Assembly: GCA_945863875.1 (NCBI GenBank)
Contig: CAMBBS010000018.1
Location: forward strand, 1-64,000
Source: Desulfopila aestuarii DSM 18488
Lineage (GTDB): Bacteria; Desulfobacterota; Desulfobulbia; Desulfobulbales; Desulfocapsaceae
DNA: 64,000 nucleotides
Reading direction: 5' to 3'
Both the position numbers and the translations under genes were made by a program. This document shows, in pieces, positions 27,190 to 35,825 of the stretch. Below the pieces are notes generated by a model. That model was not told the origin of the DNA. It searched no databases and saw only the letters and a list, made by a program, of their open reading frames with translations. The first letter of the stretch is position 1, and the number at the start of each line of letters is the position of its first letter.

Positions 27190-28194
27190 ATGGAGAACAT
27201 CTTAGACAATATGAATGATCTATCAACAAAATACCTAGGACTGGATCTCAAAAATCCGTTGATTGTCGGCAGTTGTGGATTTACCAATTCGGTTGACAAG
27301 ATAAAGGAGCTAGCGGACAACGGTGCCGGTGCTGTTGTGTTGAAGTCTCTTTTTGAGGAACAGATTCAGGCGGAATTATCCGCTAACCTCGACAGCTATA
27401 CTGCGGATTATCCAGGGGCAACGGATTACATTCGTGCATATACCCGCGGCAATGAGGTCGACAGTTACCTGAAGTTGATTTCCGGCGCAAAAAAGAGCGT
27501 TGATATTCCGGTGATAGCCAGTATCAACTGTGTCTCGGCGCATGAATGGGTTGCTTTTGCCAAGTCTATTGAGCAGCAGGGTGCGGATGCTATTGAACTG
27601 AATATTTCCCTCCTTCCCTCAAACCCCAAAATGACCAGTGGGGAAAATGAGCAGAAGTATGCCGAGATCATCAATGCTGTCAGTGGGATGATTTCTATTC
27701 CTCTCACTCTGAAAATGAGCCATTATTCGGCGTCGCTGGCCAACCTCATCCAGAAGTTGAGTTGGACGGACAAGGTGTCCGGTTTTGTGCTGTTTAATCG
27801 TTATTACAGTCCTGACATAGATATTGACAAGATGGTTGTAAAATCAGCAGATGTCCTGAGCAGTCCATCGGAGGGCTGTGGTCCTCTGCGCTGGATAGCT
27901 TTGATGTCCGGTCTGATCGAAAAAGATCTGGTGGCCTCGACCGGTGTGCATGACAGTGAGGGGGTCATTAAACAGATTCTGGCTGGAGCAACCGCTGTGC
28001 AGATCGTTTCCACCGTGTATAAAAATGGTGCCGGGCAGATCGCTAGGATCCTCAAAGGGCTTGATGAATGGATGGAACAAAAGTCTTTTGCCGACTTGGC
28101 TGCCTTTAGAGGGAAACTCAGCTATGAGAAGGCGACCGAGCCCGCAGTCTTTGAACGAACACAATTTATGAAGTATTATGGCGGATTGTCCTGA
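27190..28194 (+). CDS. Dihydroorotate dehydrogenase-like FMN protein
   Basis: 334 residues with the class-1 dihydroorotate dehydrogenase pattern: KYLGLDLKNPLIVGSCGFTN at the N-terminus, ELNISLL and TLKMSHY in the barrel, and at the end SSTGVHD (as VASTGVHDSEGVIKQILAGA) and AVQIVSTVYKNGAG, residues of the FMN phosphate site. It lacks the usual surroundings of a pyrimidine operon and resembles the subfamily often called dihydroorotate dehydrogenase-like, whose reaction is not settled. It lies 89 bp upstream of rnfC on the same strand, suggesting cotranscription and a role feeding electrons. The start could also be the ATG seven codons in. Confidence 0.75.
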   Translation: MENILDNMNDLSTKYLGLDLKNPLIVGSCGFTNSVDKIKELADNGAGAVVLKSLFEEQIQAELSANLDSYTADYPGATDYIRAYTRGNEVDSYLKLISGAKKSVDIPVIASINCVSAHEWVAFAKSIEQQGADAIELNISLLPSNPKMTSGENEQKYAEIINAVSGMISIPLTLKMSHYSASLANLIQKLSWTDKVSGFVLFNRYYSPDIDIDKMVVKSADVLSSPSEGCGPLRWIALMSGLIEKDLVASTGVHDSEGVIKQILAGATAVQIVSTVYKNGAGQIARILKGLDEWMEQKSFADLAAFRGKLSYEKATEPAVFERTQFMKYYGGLS

Positions 28195-28283
28195 TCGGCT
28201 GCTCTTGCCCCAGGAAAAAATACCCGTACAGACCTGCAATGCAGGGGAAACTGCATCCAATTAACTAAAATTATCAAGTAGAT

Positions 28284-29606
28284 ATGAAATCGTTGCTGAC
28301 ATTTCCAAAAGGTGGTGTTCACCCGCCTGAATGCAAAGCGCAGACGCAGGGCTTAGGTATAGAAATAATGCCTGTCCCCGACGAACTCGAGCTTATTCTC
28401 GGCCAGCACATTGGTGCTCCATGTACAGCGACGGTCGCCAAGCGTGATGAAGTTATCGAGGGTGCGGTGATCGGCGAGGTGCAGAAAGGCCTGGGCGTTC
28501 CGCTTCATTCACCGGTTGCAGGGAAGATAAAAAATCTGGCAACTTCCGTGCATGCGGTGCGGGTGAGCGCCCCGTCGATCACCATTGAGGTGGACAGGGA
28601 GGCTGCGCCTGTGCAATACCAAAAGGTCGACTGGCAGCAGCTTGCCGGCGCGGATCTGCTGGCTAAAATTCATGATGCCGGTATCATTGGTATCGGTGGT
28701 GCCGGTTTCCCGACCCACGTAAAACTCAATCCGCCCGCGGATTCACCGGTTGATACTCTGGTGCTCAATGGCGCCGAATGTGAGCCCTACATTACGGCTG
28801 ATCATCGACAGATGCTGGAAAACCCTGGCCAGATAGTCGAAGGGGCGAAAATTATCCTCAAAATTCTCGGTATCACTAGGTGTTTTATCGGCATTGAGAA
28901 CAATAAACCGGACGCTATCCGCGAGATGACCAAAGCCGCGGAACAGGCATCCGGCGGAGAATACTCCATCACAATCCAGCCGCTGCAGGTGAAATATCCG
29001 CAAGGTTCTGAAAAACAGCTCATCCAGGCGATCACTGGGCGGAAAGTCCCGGCTATGGCGCTGCCTTCGGCGGTGGGAGTTGTCGTGCAGAATGTTACCA
29101 CGGCGAAGGCTATCTACGATGCAGTCGTGTACGGCAAGCCCTTGTACGAAAAGGTTGTTACCATAGCCGGTAAAGGTATTGCCAGGCAAGCCAACCTCCA
29201 GGTCAAGATAGGTACAAAGGTAAGGGATATTGTCAAGTATCTTGGTGGCTTGCAGCCCGGTCTGGCAAAAGTCGTCATGGGTGGTCCGATGATGGGTTTT
29301 GCCGTTTCCAGCCTTGACGTTCCGGTGACGAAAACCACCTCGGCCGTCCTGTTTCTGACGGAAGATGAGATTGACACGAAGCCCCATTCCCAGTGCATTC
29401 GCTGCGGCTGGTGTCTCGATGCCTGTCCGATGGGGCTCGAGCCAAAAGAGATCGGTATCTACGTGGAAGCAAACAGGGCCCAGGATACCGCACAGTTTGG
29501 TGTCTTCGACTGTTTTGAGTGTGGCTCCTGCGCCTATGTCTGCCCGGCCAAACGTCCGCTCGTGCAATTTATCCGGCTGGCAAAGATGAAGGCGAAGAGG
29601 CAGTAA
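28284..29606 (+). CDS. rnfC: Rnf complex subunit RnfC
   Basis: 440 residues, the NAD/FMN-binding peripheral subunit. The N-terminus has FPKGGVHPPECK and a lipoyl-like fold (GVPLHSPVAGKIKNL). A Rossmann-type NADH-binding region includes GIGGAGFPTHVKL and NGAECEPY. A C-terminal ferredoxin-like region has two 4Fe-4S motifs, CIRCGWCLDACPMG and CFECGSCAYVCPAK. RnfC takes or gives electrons at NAD. It is the first gene of a CDGEAB operon, the order known from deltaproteobacteria. Shorter than gammaproteobacterial RnfC because it lacks the long repetitive tail. Confidence 0.95.
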   Translation: MKSLLTFPKGGVHPPECKAQTQGLGIEIMPVPDELELILGQHIGAPCTATVAKRDEVIEGAVIGEVQKGLGVPLHSPVAGKIKNLATSVHAVRVSAPSITIEVDREAAPVQYQKVDWQQLAGADLLAKIHDAGIIGIGGAGFPTHVKLNPPADSPVDTLVLNGAECEPYITADHRQMLENPGQIVEGAKIILKILGITRCFIGIENNKPDAIREMTKAAEQASGGEYSITIQPLQVKYPQGSEKQLIQAITGRKVPAMALPSAVGVVVQNVTTAKAIYDAVVYGKPLYEKVVTIAGKGIARQANLQVKIGTKVRDIVKYLGGLQPGLAKVVMGGPMMGFAVSSLDVPVTKTTSAVLFLTEDEIDTKPHSQCIRCGWCLDACPMGLEPKEIGIYVEANRAQDTAQFGVFDCFECGSCAYVCPAKRPLVQFIRLAKMKAKRQ

Positions 29607-29755
29607 CTGCAGGCTGAAAGCCCCGGTATATGAGAAATAAGCCGGGATAAGTACCAAAGGTACTAAGGAATACGTTGAATATTTGGCAACGGTAGAAAAA
29701 AGAGTTGGCCCTGATCCAGGGTCTGGGCATTAACTACGATGTTTTGAGGAGAGTC

Positions 29756-30811
29756 GTGAGCATACAGCAAGCTTCAGATGATCAGACGACTGCGCCGGCG
29801 CACCTGTGGAAGGTTTCCGTATCGCCGCATTTGAAAAGCAGTGAGTCGGTTGAGAAAATTATGTGGACGGTTGTGGCCTGCCTTGTGCCGCCGTTGATTT
29901 TGTCGGTTTTTGTCTTCGGCATACAGACCCTGCTTATAACTGCCGTTTCCGTTATAAGCTGTGTTGTTGTCGAAGCCGTAAGCCAAAAAACCCTGGGCAG
30001 GCCGGTGACAATCAAGGATGGCAGTGCCGTTCTGACCGGTTTATTGCTGGCCTTTGTCATCCCGCCCGGTGTGTCGCCGCTTCTCCCCATTCTCGCAGCG
30101 GTTTTTGCCATTTACATTGGCAAGCATCTCCTTGGCGGCATCGGCTATAACTTCTTTAATCCTGCTCTTCTTGGCCGGGCGTTTTTACTGGCATCGTTTC
30201 CGGTTGCCATGACCTCGGCCTGGCTGTCGCCGGTTGAGGGGTTTGGCATTTTTTCGTACCTGGCCGGTTCCGTCGATGCCGTCTCGACCGCCACGCCTCT
30301 CGCCGTTATGAAAGAACAGGGCATGGCAATATTCACCGAGACCTTTGGCAGTGGGGCAAGTCTTTATGGTAGTTTTTTTCTTGGCTGGCGTCCGGGCTGT
30401 ATCGGTGAAACAAGTGGTTTCCTGCTTGTCCTCGGCGGCCTGTATCTAATCTACCGCGGCTACATTACCTGGCATATCCCCGCTTCCCTTCTCGGATCCA
30501 TTGCCGTACTGACCTGGATATTCGGTGGAGAAAGTTACTTCAGCGGTGACCCGCTGCTTGCGCTTTTGTCCGGTGGAGCAATCCTTGGGGCTTTTTATAT
30601 GGCCACCGATTATGTGACCAGTCCGACGACGAAAACAGCGCAGATCATTTACGGCATCGGTATTGGTGCTCTGACGGTACTCATCAGACTGAAAGGGGGC
30701 TATCCCGAGGGTATTTGTTACGCTATACTTCTTATGAATCCACTCAGCACCGTTCTCGACGGCTGGTTTAAACCAAAACGTTTTGCCCTGCCTGCAGGAG
30801 GTGCAAAATGA
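29756..30811 (+). CDS. rnfD: Rnf complex subunit RnfD
   Basis: 351 residues starting at the GTG at 29756, preceded by a GAGGAG ribosome site; a longer frame with a TTG start is less likely. Integral membrane protein with about nine segments. The covalent FMN site is the S/T-rich VSTATPLAV stretch near residue 180, where threonine carries flavin by a phosphoester bond. It transfers electrons within the membrane and contributes to ion pumping. A 149-bp gap separates it from rnfC, containing a small hairpin GTACC/GGTAC at 29651-29663. It overlaps the start of rnfG (ATGA). Confidence 0.93.
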   Translation: MSIQQASDDQTTAPAHLWKVSVSPHLKSSESVEKIMWTVVACLVPPLILSVFVFGIQTLLITAVSVISCVVVEAVSQKTLGRPVTIKDGSAVLTGLLLAFVIPPGVSPLLPILAAVFAIYIGKHLLGGIGYNFFNPALLGRAFLLASFPVAMTSAWLSPVEGFGIFSYLAGSVDAVSTATPLAVMKEQGMAIFTETFGSGASLYGSFFLGWRPGCIGETSGFLLVLGGLYLIYRGYITWHIPASLLGSIAVLTWIFGGESYFSGDPLLALLSGGAILGAFYMATDYVTSPTTKTAQIIYGIGIGALTVLIRLKGGYPEGICYAILLMNPLSTVLDGWFKPKRFALPAGGAK

Positions 30812-31704
30812 GAGATATCATAACAATTGTTGTTCGCCTGACGGTCTCCTGCCTGCTCGCCGCGACAGTTATGGGCCTGTGCTTCATCTTCACCAGCAAT
30901 GCCAAGAAACATAACGAACATGTCAAAGAGCAGCAGGTCATGTATGAACTGCTCGGCTACAAAGGCGGGGCGGCTATACCTGAATCCCTGGCCATGCATG
31001 AGGTATATAGATACGTTATCAGCAACAGTGAAAAACAGTCCATCGGCTACCTGGTGCCTGCCGGACACGGTGAAGATGGGAAGTTTCTCTTTGTCAACAT
31101 CGACCTCGACGGCACTATGATTGAATCCAAACCGGTGACGCTGAGTGCCATTGAAGCTCTGGAGGCTGAGACGCGTAACAAGGCGGTCCTTGCCGCGGTG
31201 AGCCCCGGTAATACGGTAACTTTTGCCGATCAGACCATTGTCGTCACCGAAAACGGCAACCGCATCGCCTATCTGCTTGGCGGCAAGTTCCAGGGCTTTA
31301 AGACTTTTGTTCACGTGATGCTTGCGGTTGATCCCGCCTTTTCTTTCGTTGGCATGGAAATTCTTGAGCATGAGGAAGATCCTGGGCTTGGCGCAGAAAT
31401 TGAACAGGATTACTTCAAGAACCAGTTTAAGGGAAAACCCTTTGCGGCCCTGAAAGCTATCGATGTCGTCAAGGCACCGATTCCAGATGATTATTTCAAG
31501 GCTCTGACCGGCAAGGTCAGTGATGACGACATCATGCAATTTCGCGAGCAGTATAAGGACAAGGATATTTACGCACTTACCGGGGCGACTATTTCAACAA
31601 AGGCCGTCGCCTATGGGGTGAAAGGCATCGTTACCAAATTTGCCTACCGGGTAACTGTCCTGGATAAGGTTCTGAAAGAACAGCAGCTTGCTGTATCGTT
31701 TTAA
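30808..31704 (+). CDS. rnfG: Rnf complex subunit RnfG
   Basis: 298 residues, longer than the E. coli protein (206). One N-terminal membrane segment (about 7-28), then a periplasmic FMN-binding domain. The covalent FMN motif is TGATISTKAV near residue 255, equivalent to the S/TGAT consensus. Conserved GMEILEHEEDPGLG is the FMN_bind signature. The insert between about 60 and 140 accounts for most of the extra length. The gene starts inside the stop of rnfD and is followed 21 bp later by rnfE. Confidence 0.93.
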   Translation: MRDIITIVVRLTVSCLLAATVMGLCFIFTSNAKKHNEHVKEQQVMYELLGYKGGAAIPESLAMHEVYRYVISNSEKQSIGYLVPAGHGEDGKFLFVNIDLDGTMIESKPVTLSAIEALEAETRNKAVLAAVSPGNTVTFADQTIVVTENGNRIAYLLGGKFQGFKTFVHVMLAVDPAFSFVGMEILEHEEDPGLGAEIEQDYFKNQFKGKPFAALKAIDVVKAPIPDDYFKALTGKVSDDDIMQFREQYKDKDIYALTGATISTKAVAYGVKGIVTKFAYRVTVLDKVLKEQQLAVSF

Positions 31705-31725
31705 TTCTTGTAAGAGGAAGTCGAC

Positions 31726-32343
31726 GTGGCAAATGACAAATCCAGCATGCAGCTGATCACCCGGGGGATCTTAAGTGAGAACCCGATTTTCAAGCTGGCG
31801 CTCTCCATGTGTCCTGCCGTTGGTATCTCTACCACGGTAATGAACGGTATTATGCTGGGAATTGCTGTACTTTTCGTGCAGGTTTTTTCCAGTGTGACCA
31901 TATCTCTTTTTAAAAACCTTATCCACCCGAGGATTCGTATACCTACCTATACGCTGACAATTGCTACCTGGGTGACGGTCATTGATCTGGTGCTGGCGGC
32001 TTACATGCCTGAAGCCTATGCGAAAATGGGTATTTTCGTCAAGCTTATCGTCGCCTTTGCCATCATCACCATGCGGCTGGAAATGTTTGCCTGCAAGGAA
32101 TCGGTGAATGATTCCTTCTGGGATGGTTTAGGTATGGGCCTTGGCTTTATGGTCGGCATGGTCGTTATCGGTTTCGTTCGGGAGTTGCTCGGATCCGGTA
32201 TGATCCTCGGCTATGATGTTCTTGGTTTCAAGCCCCTTCTTTTCTTCATCCTGCCCAGTGCCGGTTTCTTCGTGGTCGGATTGATGATGGCCTTTTTTAA
32301 TTGGATTGAAGTTTATTATAAACGCTCAAAAGGGTTAAAATGA
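31726..32343 (+). CDS. rnfE: Rnf complex subunit RnfE
   Basis: 205 residues with a GTG start preceded by AGAGGAAG. A six-segment membrane protein of the RnfA/RnfE-NqrD/NqrE family, recognised by ALSMCPAVGIST and by FACKESVNDSFWDGLGMGLGF. It forms the ion-translocating core together with RnfA, its homologue of opposite topology. The stop overlaps the rnfA start (ATGA), so stoichiometric translation is likely. Confidence 0.93.
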   Translation: MANDKSSMQLITRGILSENPIFKLALSMCPAVGISTTVMNGIMLGIAVLFVQVFSSVTISLFKNLIHPRIRIPTYTLTIATWVTVIDLVLAAYMPEAYAKMGIFVKLIVAFAIITMRLEMFACKESVNDSFWDGLGMGLGFMVGMVVIGFVRELLGSGMILGYDVLGFKPLLFFILPSAGFFVVGLMMAFFNWIEVYYKRSKGLK

Positions 32344-33284
32344 TGACTCTTGCACACACAAAATATATCGTCCTTGCCGCACTGATTTTTTGCCTGACCC
32401 CGATATTTTCTCAGGCTGAGGGACTTATCGCCGATCAGAAATTCAAGGCGGACAACGAAATTTTCGTCACCTTTTCCGGCGCGGTCGACCGGGCGGTGGC
32501 AGAAAACATAGCTAATTATACCGTCTTTGAAGAACCGGATCCGGACATCCAGCTGGAGTTGGAATCCGCCACCCTCTCCGAGGATAGTACGCGCGTTTCT
32601 CTTCGCTTCAAGGAACCGCTGAATACGGCAATGACCCATGTGGTATCAATCAGAGGGCTGGCCGGAATCGATAAAACCACTTTTACGGTCAGTAAGTCGT
32701 ATTTAGGATACCTGTTCGGCATCCTCATATCCGCTCTTTTGATCAATAACTTTGTCTTTACCAAGTACCTCGGGCTTTGTGTCTTTTTCGGCACGTCAAA
32801 GAAAAAAGAAACGGCCAAGGGTATGGGCGTTGTTTTTACTCTGGTCATGGTTGTGTCGGCCTTGATGAGTTGGTTCTTTTACAATTTCATCCTGATTCCG
32901 TATGATCTGAATTTCTTGCAGATTGTCGTCTTTATCGGCCTCGTTTCTCTGACGGTTCAGGCGGTCGATACGGTGCTGAGAAAGGTCAACCCCATTCTCT
33001 TCAATTCTTTTGGGGTATTCCTTGTTCTGGTTATAGCCAACTGCGTCATTATTGCGGTGCCACTGATTCTGGCGAACAACAATTACAATGTCTTTGAGAC
33101 CTTTATGCTGGCCCTTGGCGCCGGCGGCGGTTTTCTCCTGGCCCTGTATTTGATGAGTTCGGTAAGCGAGCGGATGCAGCTCGCAAAAATTCCACCAACA
33201 TTCAAAGGGCTGCCCATCGCCTTTATTGTTGCCGGGCAATTTGCCATGGCGTTTCTTGGATTCTCTGGACTGCAGATTTTTTAG
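32340..33284 (+). CDS. rnfA: RnfA with N-terminal signal peptide and Ig-like domain
   Basis: 314 residues against 193 for E. coli RnfA. Residues about 1-22 form a signal peptide (IVLAALIFCLTPIFSQAEG). Residues about 25-118 form a beta-rich domain with the pattern of bacterial Ig-like domains (VDRAVAENIANYTVF, TLSEDSTRVSLRFKEPL, HVVSIRGLAG). From about 120 the normal RnfA six-segment membrane protein follows, starting YLGYLFGILISALLINNFVF and retaining the conserved TKYLGLCVFFGTSKK. Since RnfA homologues are thought to have an outside N-terminus, the added domain would sit in the periplasm. The reading frame is continuous with rnfE by overlap, which supports the start. Confidence 0.9.
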   Translation: MMTLAHTKYIVLAALIFCLTPIFSQAEGLIADQKFKADNEIFVTFSGAVDRAVAENIANYTVFEEPDPDIQLELESATLSEDSTRVSLRFKEPLNTAMTHVVSIRGLAGIDKTTFTVSKSYLGYLFGILISALLINNFVFTKYLGLCVFFGTSKKKETAKGMGVVFTLVMVVSALMSWFFYNFILIPYDLNFLQIVVFIGLVSLTVQAVDTVLRKVNPILFNSFGVFLVLVIANCVIIAVPLILANNNYNVFETFMLALGAGGGFLLALYLMSSVSERMQLAKIPPTFKGLPIAFIVAGQFAMAFLGFSGLQIF

Positions 33285-33331
33285 TACCTTGCAGATTGTT
33301 TTCTTGTTTTTTGCCGGAAAATATTCTGCGA

Positions 33332-33368
33332 AAGGCACTTATACCCCCGTGAGAGGTGTAAGTACCTT
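33332..33368 (+). other. Hairpin in the rnfA-rnfB gap
   Basis: AAGGCACTTATACC (33332-33345) pairs with GGTGTAAGTACCTT (33355-33368) with one mismatch and one G-U pair. This is the largest gap within the otherwise overlapping second half of the operon. It is a candidate RNA-processing or attenuation structure; there is no T-run for a simple terminator. Confidence 0.45.
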
Positions 33369-33434
33369 ACGGCTGGTTTCCCGTTTACCGGGGTTTGAAA
33401 TAAAAACGAAGACTTAATTTGAGAGTTAAACAAT

Positions 33435-34313
33435 ATGGATCCGGCATTAGTTAAATTAGCATTAGGCGGTCTGGTTCTGCTCGGCTGCATCGGGTTGTTT
33501 TTCGGTATCGGGCTCGCCATCGCTGCCCATAAATTTGCCGTCGAGATCAACCCACTCATTGAAGAGGTTCTAGAATCCCTGCCCCTCGCCCAATGCGGCG
33601 GTTGTGGCTATGCCGGATGTGAAGGCTATGCCATCGCCGTGGTCAATGATCCTGATGTGCCGCCGAACCTCTGTTTTCCAGGAAAAGAACCGGTGGCCAA
33701 AAGGGTGGCCGAACTTACTGGCAAAAAAGTCACTGCTCTTGAGGATCAGATTGCGCTTGTGCGCTGTTCGAGGGTTGAGGGCAAGGTGAGCCATAAGCAT
33801 GAATATTACGGTTTTGCCTCCTGTACCGCGGCGAACCTCAGTTTTGGCGGACCCTCAGCCTGTCAGTATGCCTGCATAGGTCTCGGCGAATGTGCGGAAG
33901 CCTGTCCCTTTGGTGCCATTGACATGGTCGAGAATTTTCCGGTCGTCAATCCGGATAAATGTGTCAGCTGCGGCGTCTGTGTGCGGACATGCCCGAAAAA
34001 GATCATCGAGATTCAAACGCTGAAGGCGCGGGTCTACGTGCCCTGTTCGACACAGGATCTCGGCAAAAATGTCAAGGCAGTCTGTGCAGTAGGGTGTATC
34101 GGCTGTAAGATGTGTGTGAAGGCGTGTCCCGCAGGCGCTGTCACCTATGAGAACAATATGGTGAAAATTGATCACAAAGCCTGTATCGCTTATGGTCCTG
34201 GTTGCGAAACAGCGTGTGTGACGAAATGTCCTCGGGATATCTTCAGACACTACGAAGGCCGTCAGGTAATTTCCCAAAAGAGCAGTGTTGATGGATTGAA
34301 GATGGCTGGTTGA
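33435..34313 (+). CDS. rnfB: Rnf complex subunit RnfB
   Basis: 292 residues. One N-terminal membrane anchor (about 10-34), a proximal iron-sulfur motif (CGGCGYAGCEGYA plus a later cysteine), then a ferredoxin array: CIGLGECAEACP, CVSCGVCVRTCP, and CIGCKMCVKACP, and a last cysteine-rich segment CIAYGPGCETACVTKCP. RnfB is the ferredoxin-oxidising entry point. It is longer than E. coli RnfB (192), as in other strictly anaerobic bacteria. It ends the operon before a strong terminator. Confidence 0.95.
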   Translation: MDPALVKLALGGLVLLGCIGLFFGIGLAIAAHKFAVEINPLIEEVLESLPLAQCGGCGYAGCEGYAIAVVNDPDVPPNLCFPGKEPVAKRVAELTGKKVTALEDQIALVRCSRVEGKVSHKHEYYGFASCTAANLSFGGPSACQYACIGLGECAEACPFGAIDMVENFPVVNPDKCVSCGVCVRTCPKKIIEIQTLKARVYVPCSTQDLGKNVKAVCAVGCIGCKMCVKACPAGAVTYENNMVKIDHKACIAYGPGCETACVTKCPRDIFRHYEGRQVISQKSSVDGLKMAG

Positions 34314-34360
34314 TAGTGTAAACTCGGCCGGTCGACCAGTCGGATAGCTTGCAAACAGGA

Positions 34361-34415
34361 AATCCCGGAAACCTTCTTTGTTCACAAAGGAAGATTATCT
34401 CCGGGATTATTTTTA
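34361..34415 (+). terminator. Terminator of the rnf operon
   Basis: AATCCCGGA (34361-34369) pairs with TCCGGGATT, with an inner stem CCTTCTTTG/CAAAGGAAG around TTCA, followed by ATTTTTAT on the plus strand. It lies 48 bp after rnfB. Confidence 0.85.
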
Positions 34416-34478
34416 TGCAAAAGGTGTGATTTCTATCGTGGGCCGCGGCCGTTATGGTGTAGCCGATCGTCTTATAAC

Positions 34479-35825
34479 TCAATCCTTAAACTGTGAGGCA
34501 TCAAGGTTATACTTTTTGCTTTTATACTGAATGGCCCGGCGGCTGATACCTAATAACTCCGCAGCATCCTTTTTGACTCCTTTGGTCTGTTTCAGGGCCC
34601 GGATAATCGCCTCTTTTTCACTCTGTTCAATTGAGAAATTAGCATCACTACTCTCAGCCATTGGGATGTGTTCATCATCTAACTGGAGATCTTCCGGGAG
34701 GATCCGCCGGTCTCTGCAGAGGATGATCCCAGTTTCCAGGGCATTTTTTAACTCCCGAACGTTACCCTGCCAGGTAAGTGTCTGAAGCCAGTCCAGGGTT
34801 CTTTGGGGCAGCTCCAGACTGGGCAGGTTGTTGTTTCTTGTATAGGTGTCGACTAAAAATCGAGCTAACTCAGGGATATCTTCCCGTCTTTCGCGGAGCG
34901 GAGGAACCACAAGCGTCACCACCTTCAACCGGTAATACAGGTCAAGCCGGAACTTTCCTTCTTCGGCATCTGCCCTCAGATCAGCATTGGTCGCCGAAAT
35001 CACCCGACAGTCGATCTCTTTTTCTTTGATGGCCCCAACTTGTCGAATGGTTCTTTCTTCTAAAAAGCGGAGAAGCCTGCTCTGCATCTCCTGGGAAATA
35101 TTGCCCACCTCATCGAGAAACAGGGTGCCGCCATGGGCAGCCTCTATCAATCCTTTTTTGTCCTGGATGGCATGGGTGAACGAGCCTTTTACGTGGCCGA
35201 ACAATTCACTTTCCAAAATGCCTGGGGGCGTCGAGCCGCAATCAACTACGATATACGGCTTGTCTTTTCGCGGACTGCAGCTATGCAGCATTCTGGCGAC
35301 ACTTTCCTTGCCGACCCCGCTTTCGCCGAGAATTAGCACATTGGCGTTGCTTGCTGCGACTTTGATCAGCAATTCCTTCAGGTCAGTCATGGCGACGCTG
35401 TTGCCCCAGAAGATGCCTTTCTCATCTGCAGGCTGCAGGACGGCAGGCTGCTGTGGAAGCGTGGCGATGATCTGCTCTATTTTCCAGACGAGTTCTTTGC
35501 CGTCGAACGGTTTGGTCAGATAGTCCACAGCGCCGGCCTTCACCGCATCAACTGCATCAGGAATTGTGCCATAGGCGGTGAGAAAAATAACCGGGAGCTG
35601 GGGAAAGATCGTTCTCGTTTTGTCAAGAAGCTCCAGACCGCTCATCTCCGGCATTTTTATGTCGGAGACAAGAATATCTATCGGAAATATATTGAGAAGT
35701 TCCAGTGCGTTGGATCCGTTAGTCGCCTTGTGTGCCTTGAATCCGGCAGCAGTTAACCGGGCCTCCAAAACCTCTAATATAGAGAGATCGTCATCAACGA
35801 TCAGGACGCGAATTTGTTTACTCAT
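34479..35825 (-). CDS. GlrR-like sigma-54 response regulator with GSFTHA loop
   Basis: 448 residues. The receiver has DDD and phospho-acceptor Asp55 (ILVSDIKMPEMSG). The AAA+ domain has Walker A GESGVGKE and Walker B GGTLFLDEVGN. The sigma-54 contact loop at 214-219 reads GSFTHA where the canonical motif is GAFTGA: the second glycine is a histidine. A C-terminal Fis-type helix-turn-helix (KKDAAELLGISRRAIQYKSKKY) is present. The gene order kinase, lipoprotein, regulator on the same strand equals the E. coli glrK-qseG-glrR (qseE-qseG-qseF) locus. Start overlaps the lipoprotein stop by ATGA. Whether it can still activate sigma-54 transcription is uncertain. Confidence 0.86.
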   Translation of the reverse strand: MSKQIRVLIVDDDLSILEVLEARLTAAGFKAHKATNGSNALELLNIFPIDILVSDIKMPEMSGLELLDKTRTIFPQLPVIFLTAYGTIPDAVDAVKAGAVDYLTKPFDGKELVWKIEQIIATLPQQPAVLQPADEKGIFWGNSVAMTDLKELLIKVAASNANVLILGESGVGKESVARMLHSCSPRKDKPYIVVDCGSTPPGILESELFGHVKGSFTHAIQDKKGLIEAAHGGTLFLDEVGNISQEMQSRLLRFLEERTIRQVGAIKEKEIDCRVISATNADLRADAEEGKFRLDLYYRLKVVTLVVPPLRERREDIPELARFLVDTYTRNNNLPSLELPQRTLDWLQTLTWQGNVRELKNALETGIILCRDRRILPEDLQLDDEHIPMAESSDANFSIEQSEKEAIIRALKQTKGVKKDAAELLGISRRAIQYKSKKYNLDASQFKD

